Source of the DNA: Amanita rubescens | Taxonomy: Eukaryota > Basidiomycota > Agaricomycetes > Agaricales > Amanitaceae | Direction: 5' to 3' | Length of the DNA stretch: 64,000 nucleotides | Assembly (NCBI GenBank): GCA_015039365.1 | Contig: WION01000087.1 | Coordinates: forward strand, 114,723 to 178,722 | The notes under the pieces: generated by a model | Seen by the model: the letters and a program-made list of their open reading frames with translations, nothing else | Told to the model about the DNA's origin: nothing | The model's database searches: none | In this document: positions 45,826-59,400 of the stretch, piece by piece | How positions within the stretch are numbered: position 1 is the first letter of the stretch | How the letters are laid out: each line of letters starts with the position of its first letter | Program-made: the position numbers and the translations under genes

Positions 45826-46386
45826 ATGTCACTGGCACTTCCGGGACTAGGAATGATTGGTAGGTTCCCCGGTATTATACAGTTTAATGAGTTTATCGAC
45901 GATCGGTTAACCCAGCAATCCACTAAGTACTAGGTCGTTAAGAGAAGAACGCCAAGTCCATATTATTACTCGTCCACTTGAAGATAGTGGTGGAAGTTTC
46001 CTTCCATGGCTCACCCACTGGGCAGTCCTGGTTGGGAGCCATTATTACGAGATAATCCCAATAGACAACAATATTCCTAACGCCTGCAGTGGTAGTCTCC
46101 ATGGGTCACATATTAGGTTGAATGTTGGCTCCGTGCCCCTGGATAGAACTTGGACATTCATGGAACCAAGGGGTTTGACGGCTTTCTCTGATGCGGAGAT
46201 TCATAGCGCAGGTGTGTTTGCACTCATAATAATGACAGGCTCTAGTAACCCCTCCATCAAGCTCAAGCGGTGGTCGATGAAATGGCCGCTCACGATTATA
46301 ATATTTTCACGAACAACTGCCAAGGTTTCGCCACAAGGCTTGTAGACCGCCTCAATAGGCGTACGCGACCCTGTATGATATACTAG
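45826..46386 (+). CDS. LRAT-like (H...NC) papain-fold protein
   Basis: Exon frame SLREERQVHIITRPLEDSGG leads to THWAVLVGSHYYEIIP, the His-containing H-box of NlpC/P60-LRAT-type proteins. After an intron (46212-46267) the frame VVDEMAAHDYNIFTNNCQGF continues to the stop at 46386. NNCQGFA corresponds to the NCExF Cys box. His and Cys nucleophile are both present, so acyltransferase, lipase-like or peptidase activity is possible. The 5' end is unresolved: MSLALPGLGMIG at 45826 is one candidate, the signal-peptide exon at 45564 another. Confidence 0.5.
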
Positions 46387-46927
46387 TGCTATCCAAGTAG
46401 TATCATACATAACTGCTCAGGGAATATGATCTTTGTTTGAAGCTGTTCGGTTTCATGTTCAATTGGGTATGACAGTCAAACGTCGCGGTGGGCACGTCTC
46501 TTTTCAACGAAAACATACCCTATGTCGCTTTGCGTTTTTTTACCAATCATCTTGTATATCGCACCGTCCGTGCCTCCTACCTCAAGGCCTCACTCTCCAC
46601 GGCCGTCACTAGGTACGCGCGCTCTTTGCTAGGTAGGCGTCGCCTAGCGCCAGGAGTAAAGAAAAGGCGCCGGATGCATGTGACAGCTGTGTGACCACAT
46701 GATTCCGGCAAACTCTTTGCCGGCCAGCACATTTGCCCAGCGGACCTCAGTCCAATCCTCATCTATATAGACGCACCCGGAGGAGCCTTCTGGTCCTTCC
46801 CGCAGCCGCATTTTCTAATGCTTAGACATATCGTCGGCTCAAGTCGGATTGTACGTTCCCTTCGGTATCCAGCAAAGAACTGATATTCGACTCCGTACAG
46901 AAACGTACATTACATTCCACTGCAATA

Positions 46928-49177
46928 ATGCCTCGCCGCGCAAGTTCATCGACGACAACAACTGTTCCGCCAGGATATGCTGTCGACTCTTCAGCGCCTC
47001 CCATGCTCCGCTACCAAGCATCTCTGCCCAAGTTACCTATTCCCTCTCTTCAATCCACCGCTGCAAAGTATCTCGAAACGGTCCGACCACTAGTAACGGC
47101 TTCCGCTTATGCCCGTACAGAATCGGCTGTGAAGGACTTCATAGCATCTCCTCAGGCTGCTGAGCTCCAGCGGCGCCTAGAGGAGCGAAGGTCAATAGAC
47201 GGCATGAAGAACTGGCTCAGCGAGTGGTGGAATGACGCGGCATATATGGGATATAGAGATCCCGTCGTCGTGTTCGTCAGCTATTTCTACGTTCATGTGG
47301 ACGACAGACTCCGCAAGGAGCCTGCACAGCGAGCGGCGAGTCTTGTGAAAGCAATGTTGCCGTTTAGAGAAATGGTAGAGAGGTGCGTGCTTGTGTCGTG
47401 ACGCGCGGTACGACAACTGATGATTGGAAACGTGTAGCGGGCAGTTAGAGCCCGAAAAGGCACGCGGAACACCGATGTGCATGGAGTCGTACAAGTGGTT
47501 GTTCCATGCTTCGCGTTACCCACAAAAACCCTCCGACACGGCCTTCAAGTTCGACCCTAAAGCTAACAACCACGTCATTGCCATACGGAGAAACAAATTC
47601 TATGTCGTCCCCTTGGCGGATGCGTCCGGTCGCGAACTCTCCGCCGCCGAACTCGAAGTGTACACCTCCGTCTCCTACCCTAGTCTGACTCGTTGATTGA
47701 CTTGCGTCCTTTCTTTTCTTCCTCTTTCCTTTTGGAAATTCATACAGGCAATTCGAACGGATAATTGTACGCGCGGCTGATTCGCCTGCGGGCTTGCCGA
47801 TCGGAGCGCTCACATCGGACAACCGTGACTTGTGGACGGATGCCCGCGCCGCCCTGATCGCAGCCTCTCCCTCGCACAACGCGACACTGCTCAGGCAGAT
47901 CGAATCAGCCATGATTATCGTCGTGCTTGATGAGACTAAGCCTGTCACGCGTGAGGATATCAGTTGGAACACGTGGGCTGGGAATGCAGGGAACCGGTGG
48001 TTTGACAAACACCAGCGTGCGTTCCGTTTTTCCGGTGCCTCCCGTCTTGTGCTAATTATAGGTTATCTAGTTGTGGTGTATGATAACGGTCGCTCTGGGT
48101 TCCTCGGTGAACATTCGTGTATGGATGGGACACCTACGCTGCGAATGAACGAGTATATCCTGGCCACTATTGCCCTTGGTAGGGCTGATCTTGGTCCTGA
48201 ACGGAACGCGGAGACGGGAAAAGACTTGGCGCGACCTGAAGAGTTAGTATTTGAGGTGAACGGAAAAGTCGAAGAACTCGTCAAAGGTGCGGAGCAACGG
48301 TATGATGAGTTGCTTGCTCAACACGATATGCAAGTACGTTGCTCCCAGACTCTTGTTTATCAGTGAGAATGACTTGACACCACGTATCGCTGAAAGGTCG
48401 TGCATTACGAGGGCTATGGCAAAGAGTTTATCAAACAATTCAAGCTCTCCCCTGACGCGTGGACACAGCTAGTGAAACAGCTAGCGTTCCAGAAGATGTT
48501 CGGCAGGCCAGGCATAACGTACGAAAGTGCCCAAACGAGGAAATACCAACTCGGGAGGACCGAAGTGATCAGAAGTGCGAGTAATGAAAGCAAAGAGTGG
48601 GCAGAGGCGATGTCAAGTAGCGTGCCCAAGGTGATACTGTCTAGTTATCACGAAATCACGATCAACTAACGTTCGAGTTCATCTGGCATAGGACCCTCTT
48701 TATCTCAGGGACCTCTTCCGCAAGGCTGTCACGCGCCATATGCAATATTCATCATGGGCCGCCGATGCGCAGGGTGTCGATCGACACTTGTTTGGGCTAA
48801 AGAGGTGTCTGAAGGAAGGCGAGCCGGTACCAGAGATCTACAACGACGAGTCTTTTGCAAAGAGTAATCATTGGGAGTTATCGACTAGTCAGTTAAGCAG
48901 TCCCTACCTCGACGGATGGGGATACGGCGAAGGTGGGTTAAATTGCGATTCCATTAGTCATATCTCACGGCTTACTCTTCTTCTCACTGTAGTCGTCCCG
49001 GATGGTTATGGGTTGTCGTATTCGATCGGAGATAATTATATTCGCTGGACGATCACGAGTTTGAAGAGGCATACGGCGGAGTTGGGGCATTATTTAGCGG
49101 AGGCTGCGACGGAGGTGAAACGTATGATGGAGAGCGCGGACAAGGTGGAGAAGAAAAAGTTGGAAGCGAAGTTGTAG
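46928..49177 (+). CDS. carnitine O-acetyltransferase, peroxisomal/mitochondrial type
   Basis: Choline/carnitine acyltransferase family; transfers acetyl groups between CoA and carnitine for export from peroxisomes and mitochondria. The N-terminus has PPMLRYQASLPKLPIPSLQS typical of the family. GMKNWLSEWWNDAAYMGYRD follows, then EKARGTPMCMESYKWLF. The catalytic His is in GFLGEHSCMDGTPTLRMNEY. GRPGITYESAQTRKYQLGRT and DGYGLSYSIGDNYIRWTITS complete the fold. The C-terminus KKKLEAKL ends in AKL, a peroxisomal targeting signal (PTS1-type). Introns near 47384-47437, 47690-47747, 48004-48060, 48335-48397, 48630-48691 and 48930-48991. Length about 620 residues, normal. All motifs are intact. No partner gene is adjacent. 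Confidence 0.93.
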
Positions 49178-52100
49178 ATAGGGATGAGAGAGAACCTGGA
49201 TGGGGGTGGTTGTGATTAACCGCTCGTGTGATTTTCAGAGTTGTACTTTGACGGAATCCAGATGTGAGTATGTGAGGGCGTGAAGTCCAAGTAATAGCCG
49301 GGGATACATCTGAAGTATCATATATAAACCTGAGCTCGTAGGGTTGTATACTATCACCGTGGTGCGGCTCTCTGTCTTAGATGACTTCAAGCTACACTTC
49401 GCTGCCCATTCCTCCTGCGCATAGGCACGGCGATCAGCGATGTGGTAAGTCCCTGGCGACAAGAAAGGAAACAAGACGATAGGAGGCTGTGAATATACGG
49501 TATCGACCCCCCTCCATCTCGACCAGCGTAAACAGGTGGCTTCGGGAGAAATTAAAAACTGCATGCTCCTGCAATGGCAAAACTATCTTCTTTTTATAAC
49601 GCATAGGAAGGCCCTTTTGGATCAGGCACGAACCCATTATAAACCATTCACCGAGAATGAGCATGCTCTTAAAATCAAGGAGCAGTTAGCCATAAACAGT
49701 GATGCCGAATTCTTTACGGTTTCGGGAGCATATAGTATGTGAGTAAGGTAAAAGTACTTGATTGATTCACGGCTGTCAGTAGCTGACTATAGACACAAAG
49801 AAGGCCTCTAGACTTTTATAATGCTATGCCGAATTCCAATCATGATAGCGTGAATAATGTTGAAAAAGTGCTCGTCATGACCCATGTAACAGCTGGTGAT
49901 GCCAATTGTATGTGTTAGCGTCTGCAGTCGCTTACTTAGATTATTTAAGTGCGATGTTGAAAACAGGCGAAGGGCGCAAGCGCTAGAGGTGGGGGCAATG
50001 CCTGTTGTAGATATGTTCTTGCTTGCACCTATTGTTGTCACTCGAAACGGTGATGTCGAGATCTGTGGTCGGAACTGCCACTGTTAAGGATACGTTGATG
50101 ACGGTGGTAGGAGAGGGTGTGGAGGAATGCGGGTGCGGGTGCCTGAGTGTGGACTGCGGCGATACTTGTCGCTGACGTAGGCCGTGATCGAGGTGGGTTC
50201 CGTGTAGCTGGCGTAAATTTTCCAACTCGAATGAAGGGAGAAGCACTCCCATTCTGCTTTCCAACTCCTTGCTAGCCCTATTCCTCGAACGGTGCAAAGA
50301 AGGTGGAGAAGAAATAGGAAGGGAACCGATTGTACCTCAGGCGGAATCGAGTAAACTTGTGCGCTTTGGCCTTCTGGAATCGTCAATTTAATTTGATGGT
50401 GCACTGGGGAGATATTATGAAGGACTTCGATACTCACGATCCTGTCGTCATAATACCATGGTTCCATTATTTATAATCGCTTAAAGTGATATCGAGAATT
50501 GCACGTCCACGTCATCGAGAGTTGTGAGTAAGTGAGGAAGTGAAGTCTAAATTGCTGGACTGCGGAGCTGCGCGCCTGTCAAGCGCAAGTGAGCGTTTTA
50601 GTGCATCTCGGGTCTGGGATGAAGCATTTGTGTCTGACGTGTGCCACATGTTGGCTCCGCAGGTCCCAGGAGGAACTGGTTAAGTAGCGACCGTTGTGCC
50701 GCTCCACACTTTCAAACTCAGGCTCGCTTTATGGGTCGTAGTCTGGCGGGATCGTAGACGGATAGTGACAGGGCAAGACCTGGCAAGGCGAAATGGAATT
50801 GGGATAATTGTATTTCCTGTGATGGTTCCTGGGAGCATAAGTGAGCTGGGAACACATGCAAACTGATAGCGGTCAATTGGCGTTCGTACATATGTGGGTG
50901 TAAGTATATCAATTTTCACGTGCCTATATGCAGTTTGGCAGATCGGGAATCAAGCTTAGAATGGAGATCATGTGGTGGTAGCTGTGAGGATTTGCGGAGA
51001 GTACTTAACTAGGTCGCTGGCCGGGGCCTGAGCTAGCGTGTGTGTGTATGCAAGACGCCGCTGCTGTGCAGCAATGTACATATGTAGTTTGGTGTCGGGA
51101 CGAGAGCCGTGGCGGATCATGACGTCGTGAGGGGCTCAAGCCGTGCGTTGAGATTCCGGGGATATATACGCCATATGGATGGATTTAGAGTTAAGTGTTC
51201 GCCTCATGGCCTTGTACATGAGATCACCGCACAAGCCACTGCAGATCGTCGTCACCGCGACTTATTGCAAAAAATCATCGCGATGGTGATATTGTATCCA
51301 CTGCGGTGTACTTGGCGGCTGAAAAGGGGCGGGACAATAAGATGGACCCTCCCTCCATAATGAGAAACAAACCCGCCCAGGATCGTTTATATTGACACTT
51401 CCATTTTATGTCGTAACGACATCAATCAGTGGCATGGATCGGTAATGAAGCAGGTATCCGATTCCAAACGCAATCAGTAGATCCACAATGTCATTCGTGG
51501 CGCTTGAAGGCTTCATGAGACATTGAATACATGCCACTGCTCAGTTTGCATACCTTGGTGCTTTCAGATGCAAGACATGGTCAAAGTAGGAACTTTGATG
51601 AGTGGACGTCAGCGGTTGCCAACAACGTCACTGTGAAGGGTAAAAGTGTATATGTCCGTGAGAACCGGAAGATTCCATTTATGATCGTAACGCTGACGTT
51701 GCTGAGTACAAAAGTGGTTAGTCCAGATTGTGTTGGAGCCTTTGGTGTCTCCAGGGCCATATGCGACAGTGTACGACCCTTGCAGTGTTCAGAGGGACCG
51801 AAAACCATTGAGCGCGGGCGGCTCCCAAGCCTCCTAGGCGGGGGTGCAGTCTCCGGGCGTTTCGGGAATTGAGCCGCTCTTTTGCCTAGGATTTCGGAGA
51901 ACGCATTCATTGATTGCTTCTGTTGCTGTCCGAACAGGAGCATTACGTTCATGTCGTCGGCTGGGGCGCCGAGAGCGCAAAAAAATGGGATTTAATGCGG
52001 GGGGGTTAGTGGTACCGAAGAGGGGTCAATGATACGGGTGTCACCTGTTGTCTGTCCCCGGTCAGGTCGCTTGCGACAATCGTTTAGTGCATCGGGGATG

Positions 52101-52776
52101 TTTCCTTTAGATGGGAAGGTGTGTGGAGTATACACAGGCATTACAATCCCGCGGCCATATTTTTATCTGTCAGTGTCAGTAGACTGTCAGTTGGTACCTC
52201 CGGCTGCTATGGCGAAGTTATGCTCTCACAATGTCGTCGCGTGGGACGGATTCTCAGAGCTCAATGAGTCATAGCTTTATCCCGACAGCTGCAGCATCCA
52301 GGAAGGCCAAAGATGGAAGGGTAATATCCCAAAGAGGAAGGAGATGGATGACCACGTGGCGGATCGGACCGAGTTGGTTTGCTTCTCATCAAGTCATTCA
52401 AAACTCCGGTGAACATGGAAACACGTTGGTGCTGTGCGTACAGATGCGAATGGAGTGATGACCGGTGATAGGCAGGACAGAGTGCAAGAAGACTGGCAGA
52501 GTGGTACCATCAGTGTCAAGTTGAGGTGATGGGAACAAAATGTGAAACTTATAAGGACAAGCTGTTATGTCAGAGTCTGACTGGGACGGGTGAGCCAGAG
52601 CCACGGAACTTCTCGGTCACACTCTGAATGATGCTAATTAAGTAGCCTTTCCCATTCGCTAACGGGTCAGTCGCGAGGTATGTATATGTGCCTTGTATTC
52701 TTAATCGTGTTTGCTCCCACTGGCTATTCACCTACCACCTTCAGCCTCCCTCCGAATTGAACGCACCAGCGCTTCA
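49178..52776. other. 3.6-kb stretch of short minus-strand reading frames, no recognised gene
   Basis: Several minus-strand segments of 60-130 codons (about 49235-49664, 50084-50467, 50680-50919, 51581-51952, 52398-52604) show strand-like alternation of hydrophobic residues, such as TTVIVYNPTSSGLY and TIIPIPFRLARSCPVTIRLR. They could be exons or relics of related small genes. I could not join them into a model or name a family. Confidence 0.35.
50084..50467 (-). CDS. hypothetical short protein, low confidence
   Basis: MEPWYYDDRIVSIEVLHNIS followed by KLTIPEGQSAQVYSIPPE, then, across a possible intron with GTACAATC and GAATAG ends (about 50280-50338), SLHSSWKIYASYTEPTSITA and YVSDKY to a Pro/Ser-rich end at 50084. 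It looks beta-rich. Not recognised. Confidence 0.3.
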   Translation of the reverse strand: MEPWYYDDRIVSIEVLHNISPVHHQIKLTIPEGQSAQVYSIPPEVQSVPFLFLLHLLCTVRGIGLARSWKAEWECFSLHSSWKIYASYTEPTSITAYVSDKYRRSPHSGTRTRIPPHPLLPPSSTYP

Positions 52777-55700
52777 ATGACACCTCCTGTGGCGGAGTCC
52801 TCTTACGATGACGCCCAACATGACCCTCGCCCCACAAAACGTGCTCGCAAATCATCCACTAAATCCAGGGATAGCAATGATAACCATAACCATAACACCT
52901 TCAACACCCCTCCCGCCCCAGTCGACCACATCTTCATCACAGACGGTATCATAACGAAGAAGCCTGGAGGAAAGAAGGTAAATTTCACTTTATTCTCCTT
53001 ATCTCCACCGCTAAGCGCCATCCCAGGCTCCATTGTCTTGTTGCGAATGTAGAAGGTGTGCCTTTTCCCCGAATGTCCTAGCCTACTCAATTGACGACCG
53101 TTTTAGACTCAAGTTGAAGGTTCGCCTTTCTTGTCATGCGCTTTCCCGAGTCTGGCTTCACTATGTGCGGGTTTAGTGCGATAGAAGCTTTCCTTGCGCC
53201 TCATGCAAGGTACGTTCCTTCCTTTCGACTAACCTCGCGGTATTTTGGTGGCGCAAAAGCCGCGAAGGTTGGGGCTGTTCAGTCTTACTAACGTACGCTG
53301 CAGAAGCGGGGGTGCTCAGAAATATGTCCAGATGGTTCGTGTCCTCGGGTTTTTTGCATGTATATTGCTAACCTGTGCAAAGGCGTTCTGGTATCGGGAA
53401 AGGGAACACGTTTTATACTCGCCAATACGGAGCAACTGCATGCAAAAATACGTGATATGAGCGAGCGGATACGTTGTCTAGAAGAAGCGCTGGAGTCTGT
53501 GCAATCGCAAGTTTCAGAAGAATCACATCCTCTCATGGCTCCGCAGTTGTTGGGTGTCAAGAGCACTATGGGCTTGTATAACACTTCGCAGCCAAGCTAC
53601 GACAATAGTCAACAAGCGAGCGGGTCCTCGTCAACTCAGAAAAATTCTCCACAATCCGTCCGTGGCTCAAGCGAGGAAACTTTCGCGGCAGCTGTGCAGG
53701 ATGTTAACCCCAAGCTTGAGAACTCGGATCACCTTGCTAGTGAGGTTCTGAGGCTAAGTCATAGTTTCCCGATGTCAGACAAGGTGTCGCCCGAACAAAA
53801 TTTGCCTCTGCGGCAATACTTACGAGGCATGCTTCCATCTCGGGCAGAAGCTCAATACCTGTGGGATCAGGCGAGCCAAAATGCTCTCTGGCAGTGCGTT
53901 TTTTCCGTTGACGCGACTACTAGAGCCGCCCCACTAACCCTTTTATAGATATAACCCTCACCCTAGCATAACCTTCTTCCCTACTCTCCTACATCACTGC
54001 TATGAGAGCCCAATACAAGACTTGTGTCCTCGCCGGCTGGCTGTGATGTTTATGATAATAGCCGTCGGCTGTCAGGTGGACACGAATCGTCCCGCCGACA
54101 CACCTGATGCAGAGAGGTATCACCAGTTTGCTCGTGCCTCGCTGTGTGAAATTCCAGTGATGGAAGAGACCACGGTGGAGACCATATTAGCACTCTTCTA
54201 TGAGATATGGTATCTTCTCGTGTTTTCTGATAAGAAAAAGGCAGCTGGGTACGCTTGGGGACTGATGGGACTTACAGCGAAGCTGGCGCAGAGTGTGAGT
54301 TATTCTTATCTATGCGACATATGATTTCTTCTCCCCTTCCTTTGTTCTGGTTCCCCTTGATGGCTTTGCTAACAACCGTTCCTTTGTTTCTTAACATAGA
54401 TCGGACTACGTGAGTAACTCCGCAAAGCCGTTCGTCTCGCACGCTGCGGTGCTGACTGTACGAACAGATCGCAACGGGAATAAGGCAAAGGTGATCCCAG
54501 AAGAGGTTGAGAAAAGGAGGTCGTTATTTTGGGAATTGCTTTACCTGGATGGGCGACTAGTGAGTGGTGTTGACGTTTGGATCCGTGGGGGGCCTTGCTG
54601 ATGATCCTAGTCGCTATCTTTGGGAAGGCCGCCTTCGTTAAGCATCAACTATACTGATTGCCCTCGGCCTTCTTACACCCCGAGCGAAGGATGTGATCCA
54701 ACCGAGAGCCTTCATTATTGTACGTCTCACGCCGTGCCGTGACGTTGACGTTGGCTGACTCGCCACACTAGACCAAGAGTGGAAGCACTCCTGTTACGTC
54801 CAGTGCCTGGCGCCTGTGCTTGAAGCAATATCGAACCCCTCGCTGGATTATGCCGTGGTTTTAGAATTGGATAAACGGATACGGGACTTTTCCATGCCTA
54901 TGCCATTACGGAAAGGTCAGTCGAGGGCGTTGTTCCTACAAAAGGGATCGTTATCTGCTGCATTAGAGGCAGGTGAGTGCACGTGTACAATTCCAAGCGA
55001 GCGGTATTGAAATGCTCGATAGTCTTGCTGCAACTTCACAGAACATTCTTCATTCGCGCACTGAGCGGTCCTGAAGAAGCGTTTAATCGACGGCACAAGT
55101 ATGCACCGTCGGTTGTTGCCGTTTTCCTTAGTGCTTCACGTATGGTCGCGACGATTCAAGACTTGTTCCAGCGTGAACCGCAGCTCACGGCGAGGCTATT
55201 AGGGTATTGGTCCAACGCATTCTCGTCGGCTGTGAGTACTCGTGCATTATGCACCAACGGAGTTTAATTGCCTAAATAGGTTGCGCTGTGTCTACTAGTA
55301 TCTCGGGCACCTTTTACGTGTTTGTCACCGGCGGCACTGCAAGAATTACAGCGTGCGAGGATTCTTTTTACCAAAGCGGCAGATAGTTGCCTTCGTGCGT
55401 CTGAGGTTAAGGTGCGGACGGCGATTCTGTCTGCACATCGTTCTCTAAGCTGATGACCGGATCTTAGCCCATATTGGACGTTATGATTGACAAGACCAAC
55501 CATATCTATAACCGATGGTCTCAGGGACAGGACATACCCACCGTCGTGCTGAAGCATACAATGGACGAATCAGAGTTCGAGGACAGTTATTATCACCAGA
55601 GTTACCAACAGCAGCAGCATCGAACTGATTCGTTCGCGTACGCTCATCCGAGTCTGGTACAGTGCATCGTAGAGGTGCACGAAAGGGCGAGAGTGATGTT

Positions 55701-56007
55701 CCCCATGCGTAAGCCCTGTCAATGCTCGGCGGCAACGGCAAAGTCATGTCCGCCTTCTCATTCGTGGAGTCCGCCGCCCAAGGTGCCATCTGCTTCTCCG
55801 GTGCTTCCTGGCTTGACATCACCCGTTTTGGCACATGCGAGTTTGTACCCAACCCCGGGTTCGACCACGGGAACAGTGCTCCCTGGTGACGTGCCAATTG
55901 TTCCCTCACCATTGTCACCTACTTCAAGGTCGCTGGTCAATCCACTTAACATCGAGATTGGTGCTATCAGTATCAGCAACGACCAAGGACTGATGTCGTT
56001 TTTTTAG
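52777..56007 (+). CDS. Zn2Cys6 fungal transcription factor, paralogue 1
   Basis: Nuclear regulator of the Zn(II)2Cys6 class. MTPPVAESSYDD starts at 52777, followed by a basic patch PTKRARKSS. Four introns interrupt the zinc cluster. After splicing it reads APLSCCECRR, LKLK, CDRSFPCASCK and KRGCSEICPDG, the six-Cys pattern C-x2-C-x6-C-x5-C-x2-C-x8-C. A coiled-coil linker RFILANTEQLHAKIRDMSER follows. The middle homology region includes PRRLAVMFMIIAVGCQVDTN, YAWGLMGLTAKLAQS and KRRSLFWELLYLDGRL. The C-terminal tail is Pro/Ser-rich and ends at 56007. It is tandem with a second paralogue, in which the zinc-cluster introns are at matching places. DNA targets unknown. Confidence 0.88.
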
Positions 56008-56427
56008 ATTTGGCTTGTTTGATCGGAGTGATGCTACTTTTAATTACCCGGTATGTTCGGGATATAGGGTCGATATGTATCAGATAACACGGTACCATTT
56101 TGCATTGAATTTGTTTCAAGTATGTTAGAGAGTCTAGGAATATTGACACTATTAATACTGAACTCAGCTGATGTGGCGGGTGTGTTGATTAGAGATCCGG
56201 GGTAAGGAAGACGTCGCGATGAGTCAAAGCCGCCGAATGAAAGTGATCCACTGAAGTAGCGGTGGATCAAATCAGTTAGAATTTCAGGAAGCGCCTTCCC
56301 TGAGCCTGGCATTGCCGTTTCCGTTTTATATCTCCGGATTCACCGGGTCCGCCGGCTTACCTTACCTTAAGCTACTTCTTCGCTCTCCTCATCCAGCCCC
56401 GAGTTTTTGACATTTTCAGGTGAAAAA

Positions 56428-59400
56428 ATGCTTAGCAGTAGCGCACACGAGCCCATGGATAGCGACACTGCTCGACCGCTTAAGAGGCCGCGTCATACGG
56501 GGCAGTCATTTTCAAATTCCGTGTACATCGGATCCGCCGAGGAACAACAGCAACGTAGCGGAGGCCCGTCGGTTAGTCCCCAAGACAGCGAGAAAAATGT
56601 TCGCCAGGAGCAGCCTCCACAGCTTGCCCCTCAGAGAGGTCGACCAGAAGAAAAGCACCGCAAGCTTTCGTGCAAGGAGTGTCGAAGGTGAGTATTACTC
56701 AGGCTTATATCGTACCGAAGTAACCATGTTCCGCCCTGCCCTCGGTCGTCTCCCCGCTGCATCTTGCGATTTATCCCGTATTTTATCGAAATTATCGCGA
56801 TGTCCTTTCTTGCAGGTTGAAGCTCAAGGTGAGGATCCTTTATCTGGAGTCGGATGTTCTGCTCTCGCTGATTCCTCGTCTTGATCCACAGTGTGATCGT
56901 GTCTTTCCATGCCAGGTTAGGGGCCTTTTTCGAATGCAATTCTTTGCGGGCGCCTATATATGCTCAACGGCCTTCTTTTCTAGTCGTGCGTCAAGAGAGG
57001 ATGTAGTAGCCTCTGTCCAGAAGGTACGAATATTCCCATCGTTATCATGATATGATTTCCACGCATCCCAATTCTCTCATTCTAGGTGCTCTAACATCTG
57101 GGCGTGGTAGTCGGTGAGTTAACGTCCTACCGTTCTCCCGAATCTAATTGTATCGCATTACTCTTGCTGATCTACCGATGTAGTTTCATTCTCGCCAACA
57201 CAGAGCAATTGCACGACAAGATTTTTCAACTGAGTGACCGGGTGCGGCAGTTGGAAGATGCATTGGAAGCGTCATGTTCTAATCAGCAACATCCTTTGTT
57301 GGCGCCTGAGCTGCGGACCATCAAAACGTCACAGGATTTGTATACCTCTCAGAGCGCCCAGCAGATGGTCCCGGCCAATAATAACATCCCGAGAGAAGAA
57401 CCTATCAGAAAGTTAGTATCCATGACGTCCCTGAACTTAGGACTTTCTGACGTCGTTCGTATTCTTTTTCCCCTGGCACAGCGTTCCTAGCGTTCTTCCC
57501 CGGAACGCTGATTCGAAACAATCGTCACGATCGCTATCTGTACCACCAGACGTCCCTCCTGATATTCTTCAATTGAGCACTTCATTCCCATTCCCCTGGT
57601 CGATGGATCTCAGCATTCGGAAGCGTATACGAGATGCATTGCCTCCTCGGGCTGAGGCACAAGCGACCTGCGAAGAAGCCAGGCGTAATGCTCTTTGGCA
57701 GTGAGTTTATTAATCGCCCGACGGAGTTTACCTTGTTGCCAACTCTCTTTCTTTCACTCAATTTGCTGTGTACAAGGTACAATGTGGATGCTTCGGAAAC
57801 CTTTTTGCCCAATCTTCTTCATTACTGCTATATGACCCCCGTGGAAGATCTAAGTCCTCGACGCCTCGCACTCTTGTTGATGGTTCTCTCGATTGGCTCT
57901 CTCGTAGATCTCAATAAACCACTGGGGAACCTGTACGGAGAAGCTTATCATCATCTTGCCCGTGCGGCGGTTTGTGAAATACCGTTGATGGAGGAACCTG
58001 ATTTTGACGTGTTACATACATTGGTAGGCATGCCTATTTGTGTCAAGTATGATCTAATGCGAAAGATTCAGTTCTTCATGATCTGGTACCACTTGATATT
58101 TTCAGACAATAAGAAAGCCGTGGGTTATGCTTGGAATCTTATGGGCTTCGTCGCTAAGTTGGCACAAGGGGTTCGTATATTGACTCTTCCGCTCTTTTCT
58201 TGTTATCTCAGCGTATATTTGACAGCTTGGACTTCGTGCGTAACGAATATTTCAGGCCATGTGCCATGTATTCAAAAAAAGACACAAATCAGATCGTGAT
58301 GGGTCTCGGGTGAAACGTATTCCTGAAGAGTTTGAGAAGCGAAGCACGATCTTCTGGGAATTACTGAATTTGGATTGTCGAATGGTAAAGGGTTCCTGAT
58401 ATACAATCACCGTGCTAATCGCCATCCAGAGTCTCTCGCTTGGCAGACCGCCATCGATATGCCTCGCTCACGTCGATACAAAGCCGCCTACTTATGACGG
58501 TCCAGGGTTATATGTACCGAGGGAAGAAATTATCTGTACGTTCCCTTCACCTTGGACATTGTACCCGCGTTAACATTTAATGGAGATCATCAATGGAAGA
58601 ATTCGTTTTTCATCAACTGCCTAACGCCCATCTTGCAAACTATGGTTGCTGTGACTCCTCCCGACTATCCTCATATCCTGTCCCTGGACAGCAAAGTTCG
58701 GGACTTTGATACGCCCAAGTTACTCGGAGCCTAGCGAGGGTTCGACGGCTACCCCACGATTTTTGAACATGCAAAGGGCTCTGTCTAGCATGGGTCGCGA
58801 TCTAGGTAAGGATATGTTCCTCGTGCTGATTGATAAGGACGCTGAACGTTTTGGAGCGTTATTGCAACTGCATCGTCGTTATTTCACTCAGGCCATGAAC
58901 GGTCCAGAGTCAGTTTGATCTGCATCATCAACATTCTCCTTCTGTTCTCGCGACGTATCTTGGCGCATCCTCGCTGATCAAAGCTGTGCAAGCCCTCTTC
59001 GACCAGGAACCCGATCTGAGCACTCGGTTTCTGCACTTCTGGTTCAATGCGTTTTCTGCGGCTGTGAGTCATTATGAACGGCTCCTGCGTGGAGTAAGAT
59101 AATTGAGTCGTTCTTAGGTAACTCTTGGGCTTTTCATATCACGGGCGCCATCGACCCCGCTGGCCTCCTACGCGTTGCAGGACTTGGAAGCCATACTCCG
59201 CCTTTTCATGAAAGCGGGAAAGATGCTTCCATTTAGTGCCAAGGCCTTGGTGAGCTACGGTTCGCGGGATCAGGGACTTACGTTGATCTAACCTCGAATT
59301 AGCCCATTATTGAGAAGCTTGTGGACAAATGCCGACGTAGTTACCGACATCATCAAAGTAGCAGTACCAATACTGGTCAGTTTCTGCCCTTGCGAATGAA

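Noticed and set aside
49235..52604. Cluster of arrestin-like or secreted beta-rich genes
   Set aside because: Strand-like patterns only; no joinable exons and no family motif that I trust.
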